A stretch of 64,000 bases of DNA from Coenobita brevimanus (GCA_032717465.1 CM064632.1:27359314-27423313), one strand, 5' to 3'. Shown: positions 1-11,248, counted from the stretch's first letter. Numbers and translations are program-made. The notes: a model not told the origin generated them from the sequence alone.

Positions 1-90
1 TTAACCCCTTCAGTACTATGATACATTCTTAATTTTATTCTTCCTACCTCCAGACGGCTTTCTTAAGGTTAAGGGGAAAATCTTTGACGT
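1..90 (+). repeat. fragment of a TTAACCCCTTCAG-ended dispersed repeat
   Basis: The window opens with TTAACCCCTTCAGTACTATG, followed by CCTCCAGACGG and TTAAGGGG. Related starts occur near 28447 (AACCCCTTCAAGTATGGTGA), 43655 (CCCTTCAGTACCAGAGGG) and 46441 (TTAACCTCTTCAG). The 46441 copy has a matching inverted end, so this looks like one end of a MITE-like family. Family identity is inferred from the shared words only. Confidence 0.4.
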
Positions 91-1110
<1,020 letters not shown>

Positions 1111-1745
1111 TTTTCTCTCTCTCTCTCTCTCTTTCTCTCTCTCCTTCTTCTACTACTACTGCTGCTACTACTACTACTACTACTACTACTACAGCAATTA
1201 CTACTGCACGCACTGTATATTCTCTCTTATCTCATCCAGTTTCATTCCCTATCTTCTTCATACATCTCTTCACTTCACTTCATTCTCCTTTCCTCTCTTC
1301 CGTTCTCTCCCACATACAGGTTCCCGTTCCCCAACCCTCCCCCCCCCCTTCTGCCTGTAAGTTCAATCTTCCCTCTTCCCCATTCCCTCCCCACAACCCC
1401 CAGCCTTTCCCCATCTGCTATAGTAATGTAATCCCACTCACCTTATCCTCACAGCTCACTGTTATGGACCTCACTTCCTTCTCCTTTCCTCTCCGTCTTC
1501 ACCTTACTTCTCTTTCATTTGCACCCCTTCCCCCTCAAATTTCAGCCTCTTCTCCCCAACCCCTACCACAGTCCTTCTCTCCTCCCTACTCCTCCACACT
1601 CCTCATCCTCATCTCCCTAACTGTCCCTATTTTCTCTCCTCTCTTCTCCCCACCTGACCGTATTATGCCTCCCCTCTCCTCCCCATCTGATCCTATTTTC
1701 CCTCCCCTTTCCTCTTTTCTCCTCCCCACATCTCCATTCATGTAG
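1111..1745. repeat. polypyrimidine tract with (CT)n and (CTA)n
   Basis: (CT)n at about 1114-1146, then a (CTA)n run at about 1150-1192, then some 550 bp dominated by C and T on the plus strand with CCTCTCC-type words. Leucine/serine/proline-rich frames here reflect composition, not genes. Confidence 0.85.
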
Positions 1746-1991
1746 TCAGGTAAGCGACAAAGGCTGACTCCACACCTACAGATCCCAATGAGCACTAACA
1801 ACGATACAGAATTTTTAGTGAATATGCCGATTACATCCCGTCACACCGGGCTGGTTTCCCTTCATATCCACGTCAACGCATGCCACAGCAACTAATACAC
1901 TTGATTATTGGTGGGCTTGCCGCTTACTGCCTGTTAGGCCAGGTTATCGCCCCTTATAAAGCATCCCATCACATAATAACTTCAAGACCAG
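1746..1991. other. flank of the inverted-end nest, with a word shared with 7408-7426
   Basis: Contains CCTTCATATCCACGTCAAC at 1858-1876, an exact match to 7408-7426 just outside the right end of the nest. The remainder is unrecognised. Confidence 0.4.
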
Positions 1992-2090
1992 GGGCCGGAT
2001 ACTCAAAACGTTTAACGGCGCCTTTTGTGCCAAAGGCACCATTACACATCGTCTTTTCGTGAAAGGCGCATACTCAAAACCCCGGCTGGG

Positions 2091-2704
2091 CGTGGCCATA
2101 TTGGAAAACATGGCTCGTTAGCGCCTTATGGGACCGGCAGGGTTGGGGGAGCCCTAGCGATAAAAAGGCGCCCTTCCTGGACAACAACAAGTCGTGGATG
2201 ATGTGTGTGGTGCCCCTCGCTCATAATTAGATTAATTATTGCCCATTACCTTATCTGGAGTGGAATGGTTTGCGCCAAAAGTAGTTACTGGGTAGCAAGA
2301 TATATTCTAGCAATAATGACGTAACTGGGGAATATGTGTGGTATGTGGATGTAGTCAACTCGGCGGTGGAGGCACATACTGTTTAATGCTGTTTCTTCAA
2401 TACATTTAGCCATAATTCATGCTGCACCAACGTGTGTCTAATGTTACAGTTGTTAACTCAGTGCATATTGGTATTTATATTCAGCAATATATTAAGAGTT
2501 CAGTGTGATTTATGTTGGATCAGTCGCTCCTAGCGAAAGCCTAACTCACCAGCTTCAGCTAGAGGTGTTGCAGCACTTCAGTTAATAGTATTTGGATATA
2601 TTCAGTTTTCACCCTGATAGTTACTGATCTAAGTAAGTCAGGTTGCATTGCAGGTAAATTTTATATTGCAGGGAATGTGTGGAAAATGTAGTTTTAAGAA
2701 AACC
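2091..2704. other. no recognisable feature
   Basis: AT-rich interior of the nest apart from a GC-rich part at 2091-2220. No domain-bearing frame, no RNA gene and no clear repeat other than scattered GGCGCC words. Confidence 0.35.
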
Positions 2705-3026
2705 CTAGTCAGTCTGTGAAATGGATTTTAACTTAGGTTGGGTTGATTATGGTTATATTAGTATAAATGAAGATTGTAGTTAGGTGAGGTTAAATTACAA
2801 TATTTAAGAAGGGTTAGGTTAGGTAATGTTAGATTAATGATCGGTTTGGTTTGTATAGGTTTGTTTAGTAAAAGTTATGACTAGGTTATGGTAAGTTGCA
2901 CAAAGCATAATCTAAATTAATCTAATCTAATCCAACCTAGCCATATTTAACCAAACCTGACCTGACTTTAACTGAAATCTAACCAAAATCATCCTGGTCT
3001 TACAATCCTTTTCATAGATTGACTAG
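2705..3026. mobile_element. foldback element 1 with GGTTA-rich arms
   Basis: The left end CTAGTCAGTCTGTGAAATGG (2705-2724) pairs with the reverse complement of the right end, CTAGTCAATCTATGAAAAGG (3007-3026). The left arm is rich in GGTTAGGTT-type words and the right arm in AACCTAAC-type words, so the whole unit is an imperfect palindrome of about 320 bp. It has no coding potential. A MITE or foldback transposon is the simplest reading; class and target duplication are not resolved. Confidence 0.65.
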
Positions 3027-3170
3027 TGATTTCACAAAATGGCTATTTTCACAGATTATAGACTATAACCTACTGGTTTTTGTTGCTGTGGTTGCTATGT
3101 GAGTACTGTGAAGTATGTGGTTAGGACTGAAGATTATGGTATTCTAATTTTGGTTTGGCTAGCACGTGTT

Positions 3171-3209
<39 letters not shown>

Positions 3210-3836
3210 TCAGTCACATTTCCCCCATAATATCCCTTGAGCATTAAACCAAATCCTCATTGTGTTAAGGGTATGGCACCTAACCTGGATGTGCAAAGGC
3301 CCACTACAGTAACATGCAACACCGGAAAATCCACCCACGACGGGATTCCCCACAATTACGCTTTGAATACGGTACGTTAGATTTGGATAGCCAAGGTTAT
3401 GATGGCCAGTTTAGGATATCGTTAGGTTACATTATGGTTTGTTGCCAAAAACTACAAATTTATCTCCTCAGATTTCCTCCTACGTTATACCAACTGAACT
3501 CAACCTAAAACTAAACCTAATTATTCTAAATCAATTATGACAGGAAAGATATAGCTTTACGGGAATGTTGTGCATGTCATGAGACACATCTGTTGTTGTA
3601 GTTTGGCCTATATGCTACAAGAAAGACAACATCAAGGAAAATTTGGCTTGAAACTGAAATGCAGTAATGCTGGTGTTTCTCCCATCTTTAATATCTCTCC
3701 CTGGGATGGCAGCTGCTGTTCTACCAGTAGGTCTAGGAAATGATATAGCAATTACTTTTCTTCCTTAGAGAAGAGGAATACTGGCCAGACAAATACCTTG
3801 TTATATATACAGTACTTGTTTCAGGGGATTTGTTTA
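3027..3836. other. no gene; poly(T) at 3173-3208
   Basis: A 36-bp T run could be the tail of a minus-strand retroelement, but the following 600 bp resembles none of the LINE or SINE families seen elsewhere in the window. A 64-residue frame at 3314-3508 has no recognisable domain. Confidence 0.4.
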
Positions 3837-4236
3837 ACCAGTGATTTCATGAAATTCCTAGGGAATTCATGAAATGAGTTAAAATTAGGATGGCCCATTT
3901 AGGGTTAGGATAATATAGGCTGCAGTTAGGTCAGGCTAGGATAAATGACGCTAAGTTTAGGTTAGTTAGGTTAACTTGGGCTGTGGTTAGGTTAGGCTGG
4001 GATAATCGAGGTTAAGTTTAGTCAGGTAAGGTTAGGTTAAATTTAACATAGAAAGATGCTAAGTTGTTACTCGTTCATCTAAACTAACCTAATCTAACTA
4101 ATCTAGCCTAACCTAAACTTAACCTAGATTGTCCCGGCCTAACCTAACCGCAGTCTAAATTAACCTAACCTTTATTAACCCATTATAATTTAAACTAAAT
4201 TCACGAATTCCTAAGGAATTTCATAAAATCACAGGT
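3837..4236. mobile_element. foldback element 2 with GGTTA-rich arms
   Basis: The left end ACCAGTGATTTCATGAAATT pairs with the reverse complement of the right end, ACCTGTGATTTTATGAAATT. The left arm carries repeated GGTTAGG and AGGTTAA words, the right arm CCTAACC and TTAACCTA words, giving a 400-bp imperfect palindrome. It resembles foldback element 1 in build but has different termini. The GGTTA words recall the arthropod telomere motif (TTAGG)n, but the copies are scattered and bidirectional, so this is not a telomere. Confidence 0.7.
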
Positions 4237-4257
4237 CACACAAAGTCCCTGTATTAT

Positions 4258-4991
4258 ATATGGATGAGTCTGGGAGAGTGTGCAAGAAACGGAATCTAAA
4301 GGTGAATGTAGGGAAGAGAAAAGTTATGGTCTTCGAAAGAAGTGAAGTCAGTGAATGTACAGTGAGGTTGGATGGTGAGGTAATGGAAAATGTGAGTACG
4401 TTAAAGTACCTGGGTAGCGTGATGAGTAAGGATGGAAGTTTGGAGGGTGAAATGCTTGAAAACATACAAGGAAGAAAGGTTGTTGGTTCCTTGATGGCAG
4501 TGATAAGAAACAGAGAAGTGAGCATGGAAGTAAAACGAGTTGCTACATGACAGTACAGTGATACCAACTCTAACGTATGGAAGTGAAGCTTGGACGTTGT
4601 TGGAGGGACACAAGTCAAGAGTGAGAGCAGTGGAAATGAGTTATTTGAACGGGGCGAGTGGAGTCACATGGAGAGACAGGTTGACAAATGAGGATGTGAA
4701 GGAGCGTTGTGGTGTGGATCTGGATGTGACAGGAAGCGTTATGAGAAACACACTGAGGTATTTGGCCATGTGGAGAGGATGGAGAATGAGAGACTGACGA
4801 GGAAATGTATGTGAGTGAGGTGGAGGGGGAGAGGGGGAGGGGATGGCCAAGGATGAGATGGAGGAATGGAGTGAAGTATATGAGAGAGGGGTGTGTGAAT
4901 TGGGAGCAAGGAAGTGAAATGGCGCGCAACAGGGTGACGTGGAGGCGATTTGTTTGTGGCCCCCCTCCGTATAAGGGATTAAGGCGTCTGG

Positions 4992-4992
<1 letters not shown>
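4258..4992 (+). pseudogene. RTE-like LINE copy 1, 3' end only, two frameshifts
   Basis: This encodes only the region C-terminal to the reverse transcriptase core of the family best seen at 49818-51566. It starts at the segment equivalent to DEFGRVCKKRNLK and contains KYLGSVMSKDGSLEGE, YGSEAWTLLEGHKSRVRAVE and RRFVCG. The frame shifts near 4540 and again near 4800, and the usual WFGHVERM motif is damaged. The copy is 5'-truncated, so the catalytic FADD is absent. It abuts foldback element 2 with about 20 bp between and ends in GGCAATATATATA, running into the (TA)n array. This is a dead copy. Confidence 0.88.

Positions 4993-4993
<1 letters not shown>

Positions 4994-5076
<83 letters not shown>
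4994..5076. repeat. (TA)n then (GT)n compound microsatellite
   Basis: About 62 bp of TA followed by about 20 bp of GT, starting exactly at the 3' end of RTE-like copy 1. The array probably grew from the tail of the element or existed at its target. Confidence 0.95.
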
Positions 5077-5394
5077 CACTAAATATTTATGGAAGGTGTT
5101 ACTGAAGGTACTGTACACACACGAACAGACCGTATCTTTATTTTGGGCAGTGAGTTATAGGTCCTTCATAAAACTCTGAAGTTAGTGCGACTGAATCCCA
5201 GCTTACGTTTATTCACCATTCCCACAAAATATCACTACGAAAACGGAAATATGTCGGGACTACTGCGTTGCACCCCCACTTTATGTTTTGTTTACATCCG
5301 TCAGCTGAGAAGAAATGCTGCTTTGCGATTGGCAGACACTTCCTAAGAGTATTATAATATCGCTCCTGTGATTGGCTGAGGTATCACACAGCGC
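5077..5394. other. no recognisable feature
   Basis: Mixed-composition sequence with no convincing frame. It contains two similar words, GCGATTGGCAG and GTGATTGGCTG, about 40 bp apart. Confidence 0.35.
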
Positions 5395-5517
5395 ATTCTG
5401 AGGGAAAGTTGCCTTTCCACGGAAAGGCACACCAATGGCGCCTTTAAAATTGTTTGAGTATGGGAGTCGGGTGTGCCCCCAACGGCGCCTTTGACCTGCC
5501 GTACAAAAAGGCGCCGT
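5395..5517 (-). repeat. inner part of the right inverted end, split by a LINE
   Basis: GGCGCC-rich block (GGAAAGGCAC, AATGGCGCC, AACGGCGCC, AAGGCGCCGT) that continues on the far side of the LINE at 7358-7397. Reverse-complemented, it follows the same order of words as 1992-2090. It supplies the first 15 residues of the open frame that continues into the LINE. Confidence 0.5.
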
Positions 5518-7332
5518 TCATCAACTCTTAATTCTTTCAATAATAACTTTAACAAGTCATCTTCCATTCCCCCACTAAAATCTTCTGATGGCAATATTAC
5601 AAATGACCCACGTGGGAAAGCAGATATCTTTGCTAGTACCTTTACAAGAAACTCTACAATAGATGATACCAGCCAGAATGTCTCAGTACTGGAACTTGAT
5701 TCTCCCGAAATTGCCCCACTTAAAATACAGACAAGATTCGTAAAATCCATCCTAGACAATTTACCTACCAACAAGGCTCCAGGCCCAGATGGAATTCCGC
5801 CAATTGTTTTGAAAAAGTGTTCCCCTGAACTTGCCTCTGTCCTAACCAAATTATTCAGACTATGCATACGTACTTCTTTATTCCCAAATTCATGGAAAGA
5901 AGCCAATATCCACCCAGTTCCGAAGAAAGGAAGTTCGTCTGACCCCTCCAATTACAGACCAATAGCTGTCACATCTTCTCTTCGTAAGGTATTTGAAACT
6001 TTAATTAATAAGTATATTGTTAAACATCTTGAATCCAACAACTTAATTAGTGATAGTCAATACGGTTTTCGCCACGAAAGATCCACCATTGACATACTCA
6101 ATCTCTTAACTCATACCATCCATCAATCAATTGATCTTTTTGGAGAAACTCATGCAGTAGCTCTTGATATCTCTAAAGCTTTCGACAGAGTATGGCACCG
6201 TTCCCTGCTGTCCAAACTCCCTTGCTATGGACTAACGTCTTTTGTTCCTTTGATTTCTTCTTATCTTAGTGACAGGAAAATAAGAGTAAAAGTAGATGAT
6301 GTATATTCGAATTTCCACTCAATTAACGCCGGCGTGCCGCAGGGATCAGTTCTGGCGCCAACCCTATTTCTGGTTCATATTAATGATCTCTTATCTGTCA
6401 CTCACAATCCCGTTCACTCATATGCAGATGACTCAACACTACATAGTTCATTCACACTCAGACATCCATTTACAAAGTCTAATATCTCTACCTCTCAACT
6501 CAGTACAGCCATCTCCATAAATCAAGATCTAGCTACAATCAGTGAATGGGGACAAAACGACCTTTTCTCTTTTAATGCTAGTAAAACTAAATATATACAG
6601 TTCACTAATAGACAGATATTGCCAGATTCGTACATTACCTTCAGTGCTACTAATATTCCCATCTCCAAAAGTATTGAAATTCTTGGTGTCTCACTTAACA
6701 GTGCCCTCAGCTGGACCTCTCATGTCAGATAACTTGCTAAAACCGCCTCAAAGAAACTTGGATTATTGTACAGAGTCCGTAACTTCTGCGCCGATGAGCA
6801 GTTAGCTATAATTTATAAGAGTCATGTGCGCTCTCAGCTTGAATATTGCTCACCCTTGTGGAATGGTTGTGGAGAGGTTGCATTAAGACAACAAGACAAA
6901 ATTCAGAATAAAGCTGTTAGAATCATTAACAACCCTGCCATTACATATAAACTACCTCCCCTGCAAGTAAGAAGGAATGTTGCCTCCCTTGCATTATTTT
7001 ACAAATATTTTTTTGGCAAATGCTCAGACGAAGTTGCGTCCATGGTGCCACCTCTCCATGCCTTCCCTCGTGCTACACGGGCATCTGGTAGCGCTCATGA
7101 CTGGAATGTCACTCAACCATATTGCAGAACTTCTACCTATCAGAATTCTTTCATTCCCCGAACTGCATCTCTCTGGAACTCGCTTCCCCAGAGTTGTTTT
7201 CCTCCAAATTTCAACCCACAACTGTTCAAGTCTAACTATTACAGATATTTTATGAACAGAGGACACCAGCAATCTGGTGTATGGATTATTTTTTTTTCCC
7301 CATTTGTTTTTCCTTCCTCCGTTCTGTTATAA
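5518..7332 (+). pseudogene. jockey/CR1-like LINE reverse transcriptase with one in-frame stop
   Basis: An RNA-templated DNA polymerase for target-primed reverse transcription, here missing the upstream endonuclease. Counting from the ATG at 5473, residues 1-15 come from flanking repeat DNA. The LINE part begins at residue 16 and shows NKAPGPDGIP, PVPKKG, NYRPIAVTS, the motif A aspartate in ALDISKAFDRVWH (D232), GVPQGSVLAP, and the catalytic YADD (residues 317-320). A single TAA at 6730-6732 interrupts the frame. Reading resumes in the same frame (LAKTASKKLGLLYR, QLEYCSPLWN, FIPRTASLWNSLP) to a stop near 7332. With an intact RT core but no endonuclease and a nonsense codon, it is non-functional alone, though probably recent. 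Confidence 0.92.
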
Positions 7333-7355
7333 AAAAAAAAAAAAAAAAAAAAAAA
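5518..7355 (+). mobile_element. jockey/CR1-like non-LTR retrotransposon, 5'-truncated, poly(A) tail
   Basis: The element runs from a truncated 5' end at about 5518 to an A-tract at 7331-7355. The 8-bp word GGCGCCGT occurs immediately before it (5510-5517) and just after the tail (7358-7365, with two intervening bases), a plausible target-site duplication. The insertion split the right inverted end of the surrounding nest, so it is younger than that element. The clade is inferred from protein style only. Confidence 0.85.
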
Positions 7356-7397
7356 CTGGCGCCGTGGCAAAAGGCTCGTTTTGAGAATGCGGCCCCA
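7356..7397 (-). repeat. outer part of the right inverted end of the nest
   Basis: CTGGCGCCGTGGCAAAAGG continuing to CGTTTTGAGAATGCGGCCCC. Its reverse complement matches the left end at 1992. Confidence 0.55.
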
Positions 7398-7591
7398 GGT
7401 TGCCGCCCCTTCATATCCACGTCAACCCACGCCACCCTGTTTGTGTGGCCGCCGGCAAAAACTGAAGGAGAAATACATAAAAACGGATGTATAATAAATA
7501 TTGCATTCGACCTTTCAAAGAGTGCCTTTGCATTCCAGGGAACACTGTGCAGGTTGTTTCCGTAAGTCTTGGGGGGAGGGGATGGCGGCAG

Positions 7592-7690
7592 CGGCGGCGA
7601 CGGCGGCGGCGGTGGTGGTTGTGGTGGTGGTGGTGGTGGTGGTGGTGGTGGTGATGATGATGATGATGATTACGAGGAGGAGGAGGAGGA
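7592..7690. repeat. compound trinucleotide array (GCG, GTG, GAT, GAG)
   Basis: Successive runs of GCGGCG, GTGGTG, GATGAT and GAGGAG. Poly-Gly/Asp/Glu frames across it are artefacts of the repeat. The flanks to 8020 show nothing identifiable beyond an A-run at 7731-7744 and a block near 7805-7860 that weakly resembles 41397-41450. Confidence 0.9.
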
Positions 7691-8019
7691 GGACAGTCAA
7701 TGCATCAGCCCCTGTACATATATTAACAATAAAAAAAAAAAAAAAGAGTAGGAAGCGGAAAGCTGACTCGTATTAATCTCAAAGGTGAATAAAAGGATAC
7801 AGGCAGTGTTAATACAGGTACAGTTAGCCTTCTTATGGTTGGAACAGTTCTAGTATTTAACTTTAGCTAACGCCATGTTGATTTTGTTCAGTTGGAAGTG
7901 AGTCATAGGAGCCTGTCAGTGGTAAGATTGTTTCTAAGTATCTACCCAGCAGCAGGATCACCCTTACCATCCATCGAGATCCAACCTTTGTCACTCAGAC
8001 CACCCCCTAAGAGACTGCT

Positions 8020-9245
8020 AGCAAGGGTGTGGTGTGGTGCCGTATGATGTGTAGCGTGGTGTGTGGTGTGTAACCTAGTGTATGGTGTGGTGTGACGTGG
8101 TTTGGTAAGATTTGATGTGATGTGGTGTGGTGTGGTTTGGTGCCGTGCAGTGTGGTGGAGATAGGCGTCTGGTGAGGTGTGGTGTGGTGTGGTGTGGTGT
8201 GGTGTGGTGTGGTGCACTGTGGTGCAGCGTGGAGTGGTGTTGTGTGATGTGCGGGGGAGGGGGAGGCTGTGGATGAGATAGGGGAATGGGGCTGAGATGT
8301 ATGAGAGAGGTGTGAGTTGAAGGGACAAATTACAGAATGAAACGGAGGCGATTTGTTTGTGGTCACCCTTTACGGGGGTAAGGCGGTTGGCTATAGACAG
8401 ATAAACAGACAGATAACCAGACAGAGGGATGGGTAGATTGTGGAGTGGCGTGGTGTGGTGTCATGTGGTATGATGTCATGTCGTGTGGTGAGGCCTGGCG
8501 AGTAGTGTGGTGTACTGGATGATGGTGGTGGAGGTGGTGTGATGTATTCTTGTGAGGTGTGGTGGGGTGTTGCATGGTGAGGTATGGTGATGTGTGGTGT
8601 AATGCTGTGTAGTGTGATGTGTAATATGGTGTGGTGTGGTGTACGGTATGCAGTGTTGTGTGTGGTGTGATGCTGTATGCTGTGGCATTGTGTGGTGTGT
8701 GGTAGTGTGATGGGACGTGGTGTGGGAGGTGTTGTGTTGTGTGATGTGATGTAGAGAACGGTGTGGTATGGTGTGGCGTGGTGTGGTGCTCTGTGTGGTG
8801 TGATGAGGTACTGTGATGTGTTCAAGTGTGGTCTGGTGCAGTGTAGTGTGGTGTGGCTTCGTGTAGTGTGTGGTAAGGTGTGTGGGTTGTTATGGTTTGG
8901 TTTAATGTAGTGTGATGTGGTATAATGCGGCTTAGTGTGTTGTGTGGTGCAGTGCTGTGTAATGTGATCTGGTGTGGTGTGGTTTGGCGTATGTTGTGAT
9001 GTACCGTGGAGAATGTGTGATCTGGAATAGAGTGGTGTAGTATTATGTGGTGTGATATGATATGAAGCGGTGCGGTGCGGTGTGATGTGGTGTGGCGTGG
9101 TGTGGTGTGCGGTGAGGTGTAGTCTGATGTGGTGCGATGTGGAGATGTATAGTGTGATGTGATTTACAGGGACGTGTCGTGCTGTGGTGTGGTATGGTGT
9201 GGTGTGATGTGAATTATTGTGGAGTGATGTGGTCTGGTGAGGGTT
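8020..9245 (+). repeat. degenerate TGTGG satellite, about 1.2 kb
   Basis: Long irregular array built from GTGTGGTG, TGTGATG and TGGTGTGG words. The same pentanucleotide-like satellite occurs on the other strand at 18060-18175, 18376-18560, 29530-29800 and 55351-55600. It is interrupted at 8252-8410 by an RTE-like 3' fragment. His/Thr/Pro-rich minus-strand frames are simple translations of the repeat. Confidence 0.88.
8252..8410 (+). mobile_element. RTE-like LINE, 3'-terminal fragment (copy 2)
   Basis: Matches the last about 150 bp of the 49-51.6 kb element: GGATGAGAT, GTATGAGAGAGG, GAGGCGATTTGTTTGTGG, CACCCTTTACGGG, GTAAGGCGGTTGGCTATAGACAGATA. It ends in GACAGATAAACAGACAGATA, a GATA-like tail. 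Only the extreme C-terminus and 3' UTR remain, a heavily 5'-truncated insertion within the TGTGG satellite. Confidence 0.85.
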
Positions 9246-9264
9246 AGGTAAGATTCATCATTAC

Positions 9265-9960
9265 TAAAGATATGTAAGCATCTCTCAGTCCTTTCTTCCA
9301 TGTCTTCCTCTCCTCCATTTTCCCTCCTCACTCTCCTTCCACCTTGCCTCCCTCTCCTCCACCCACTTGCCTCTCTCTTCCCCACCCACAAAGTGTTCCT
9401 CGGTCATCCTCTCCCTCTGCCTAAATTTCACCTTCCCTCTGTTTTTCGTCCAACTTCCTCTCCTTGTGTCCCTCCTGATCTCTCCACCTTCTCCCCAACC
9501 ACCCAACCATCCCCCTTCCACCTTCCTCTTTTCGACCGCCTCCTTCTCTACCACCTACTCTCCTCTCCATGTCTCCCACCCTCTCTCCCTCACCTTCCTC
9601 TCCATTTCTCCCTCCCTCTCTCCCTCACCCTCCTCTCCATGTCCCCCTCCCTCTCTCCCTCACCTCCCTCTCCATGTCTTCCTCCCTCTCTCCCCCACCC
9701 TCCTCTCCATATCTCCCTCACCTCCCTCTCCATGTCTCCCTCCCTCTCTCCCCCACCCTCCCCTCCATATCTCCCTCCCTCCCTCCCTCACCCTCCTCTT
9801 CATGTCTTTCTCCCTCTCTCCCTCACCCTCCTCTTCATGTTGCCCTCCGTCCTCCTTTCCACGATTCCTCCCTAATCATCCTTTTTCCTCTCTCTTTTTA
9901 CTGTTCCCTCCATTTTCCTCTCCCCCAATCTCAGTATCTCCCCCCTACATTCTTTGGCTG
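9265..9960. repeat. polypyrimidine tract, about 0.7 kb
   Basis: Plus strand nearly all C and T. It contains the 35-bp minisatellite listed separately. Three overlapping Leu/Ser/Pro frames span it because stop codons need purines on this strand; none is a credible gene. Confidence 0.85.
9569..9836. repeat. 35-bp minisatellite, about eight units
   Basis: The unit begins CATGTCTCCCTCCCTCTCTC and closes with CCTCACCCTCCTCTC. CATGT/CATAT starts recur at 35-bp steps, with one unit shortened to 23 bp near 9707. Confidence 0.85.
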
Positions 9961-10086
9961 ATACCATAGTTTTGTTAGTTATAATCTTCCCTATAACAAA
10001 CAGCCATGAAAGGAACAATAGTTTTTTTTGCTGTTTGCTTTCCTGTGTACTCCTTTATACATTTTCCAAATTGTACCTTTCCTCAT

Positions 10087-10260
10087 CTCTCTCTCTCTCT
10101 CTCTCTCTCTCCTCCACATTTCCCCTCCACCCTCTCTATCCCCCAATTCTACCCCTCAATCTCCTTACGTCTTCCACCTCCCTCTACCATCTTCCCATCT
10201 ATCAACCTCCATCTACTTCACGATTTTCCCCCATTTGAAGCCTGTCCAAAATCGATAACC
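10087..10260. repeat. (CT)n and pyrimidine-rich stretch
   Basis: (CT)n at about 10087-10111, followed by CCTCCAC/CCTCAATC-type pyrimidine sequence. No gene. Confidence 0.85.
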
Positions 10261-11210
10261 CAACCTTCTCAATACGACAATTTTTAAAGCGTTCATAGTA
10301 TCGGAAATAGTATCACAAACATTATGCCATGCTGTCTGCGTGGTTGACAGCATCATAGAAACCAGAACTACTTACAATTTCTATCGTATCATTCAATATA
10401 TCAGCCATTTATCAGTCAATAAAGAAATAAGTACGTGAAAGCAACAGATTCTGCAATACATAAACACAAAAACTAATGATGATGATGATGATGATGATGA
10501 CGATGACGATGATACGGGACAGACTTGAGATATGTATTAAGCTTTAGGGCTGAGTGACTGACCACTTACCTCGGGATGATGGCAATTCGAAACTCTTCAA
10601 GCTCGCTCGTTGTAGACACTCGATTCGTCACAACTAAGGGTATTTATTATTAGCCTCGTTTTTCCACGCGGATTGTCGACAGAACGTCAAAAATCGTCGA
10701 GAGAACGCCGAAAAATAGGAGCAACTACAGTACACGTGTAATCCCCTCATCTGGATCTCCGTGTATGAGATGTCGCGCAAAGGTGACGGACTGGCAGGGG
10801 CTGGGGCATGAGTGGGCAGGGCTTGTTGTGGCGTCACGATGGGCAACCACTGATAGCTAATCATTATTATTATCATTATTATTATTTACTTCAGCTTATT
10901 TACTGATATTTTTAATACTTGAGTTGACATAACAAACACAAAATATTCTTGCTTTAACGTCTAGTTTTTGGTGGCAGATTTCTGAATTTCCATGTGCAAA
11001 ATAACATACGACGGTAAACTGAATCCCGTCACCATAACCTCTTTCTTAAATCCGCCCCCACACATCAGAACCAACTAGCCTTCATGTTCTTTGACATTTT
11101 TACAGTACACAGCAGTCCCTCAAACGAAGCTTTGAATTATAATACATCTGACCTGCAATGAATTAATCGTGCATGCGTGATCTGAAGATACACAAATAAC
11201 CTGAGATAGA

Positions 11211-11218
<8 letters not shown>
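10261..11218. other. no recognisable gene; (GAT)n at about 10477-10513
   Basis: Contains a short GATGAT/GACGAT array and a short (TTA/TCA) run near 10862-10886. A CTTACCTCGGG word at 10564-10574 could be a minus-strand splice-donor look-alike, but no adjoining coding sequence supports an exon. Confidence 0.35.

Positions 11219-11248
<30 letters not shown>

Larger units (their letters stand above)
1992..7397. mobile_element. candidate TIR-bounded nest of about 5.4 kb
   Basis: The left end (GGGGCCGGATACTCAAAACG, from 1992) and the reverse complement of the right end (GGGGCCGCATTCTCAAAACG, ending about 7396) agree at 18 of 20 positions. Both continue into ACGGCGCC/GGCGCC blocks. Everything between (two foldbacks, a truncated RTE-like LINE, a jockey/CR1-like LINE) could be secondary insertions into one non-autonomous DNA transposon. 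No transposase frame is visible. The alternative is two separate short elements of one family in opposite orientation, since related GC-rich words also occur at 2050-2090 and 5395-5517. Confidence 0.35.

Noticed and set aside
2705..4236. Interstitial telomere of (TTAGG)n
   Set aside because: Words are scattered, in both directions and organised as arms of two palindromes, not as a head-to-tail array.
5473..5517. ATG at 5473 as the native start of the LINE protein
   Set aside because: The first 15 codons belong to the surrounding GGCGCC repeat; the LINE begins at about 5518.
10560..10876. Host exon with a minus-strand donor near 10564
   Set aside because: No conserved coding sequence next to the GT/AG-like words; the 80-residue minus frame has no domain.
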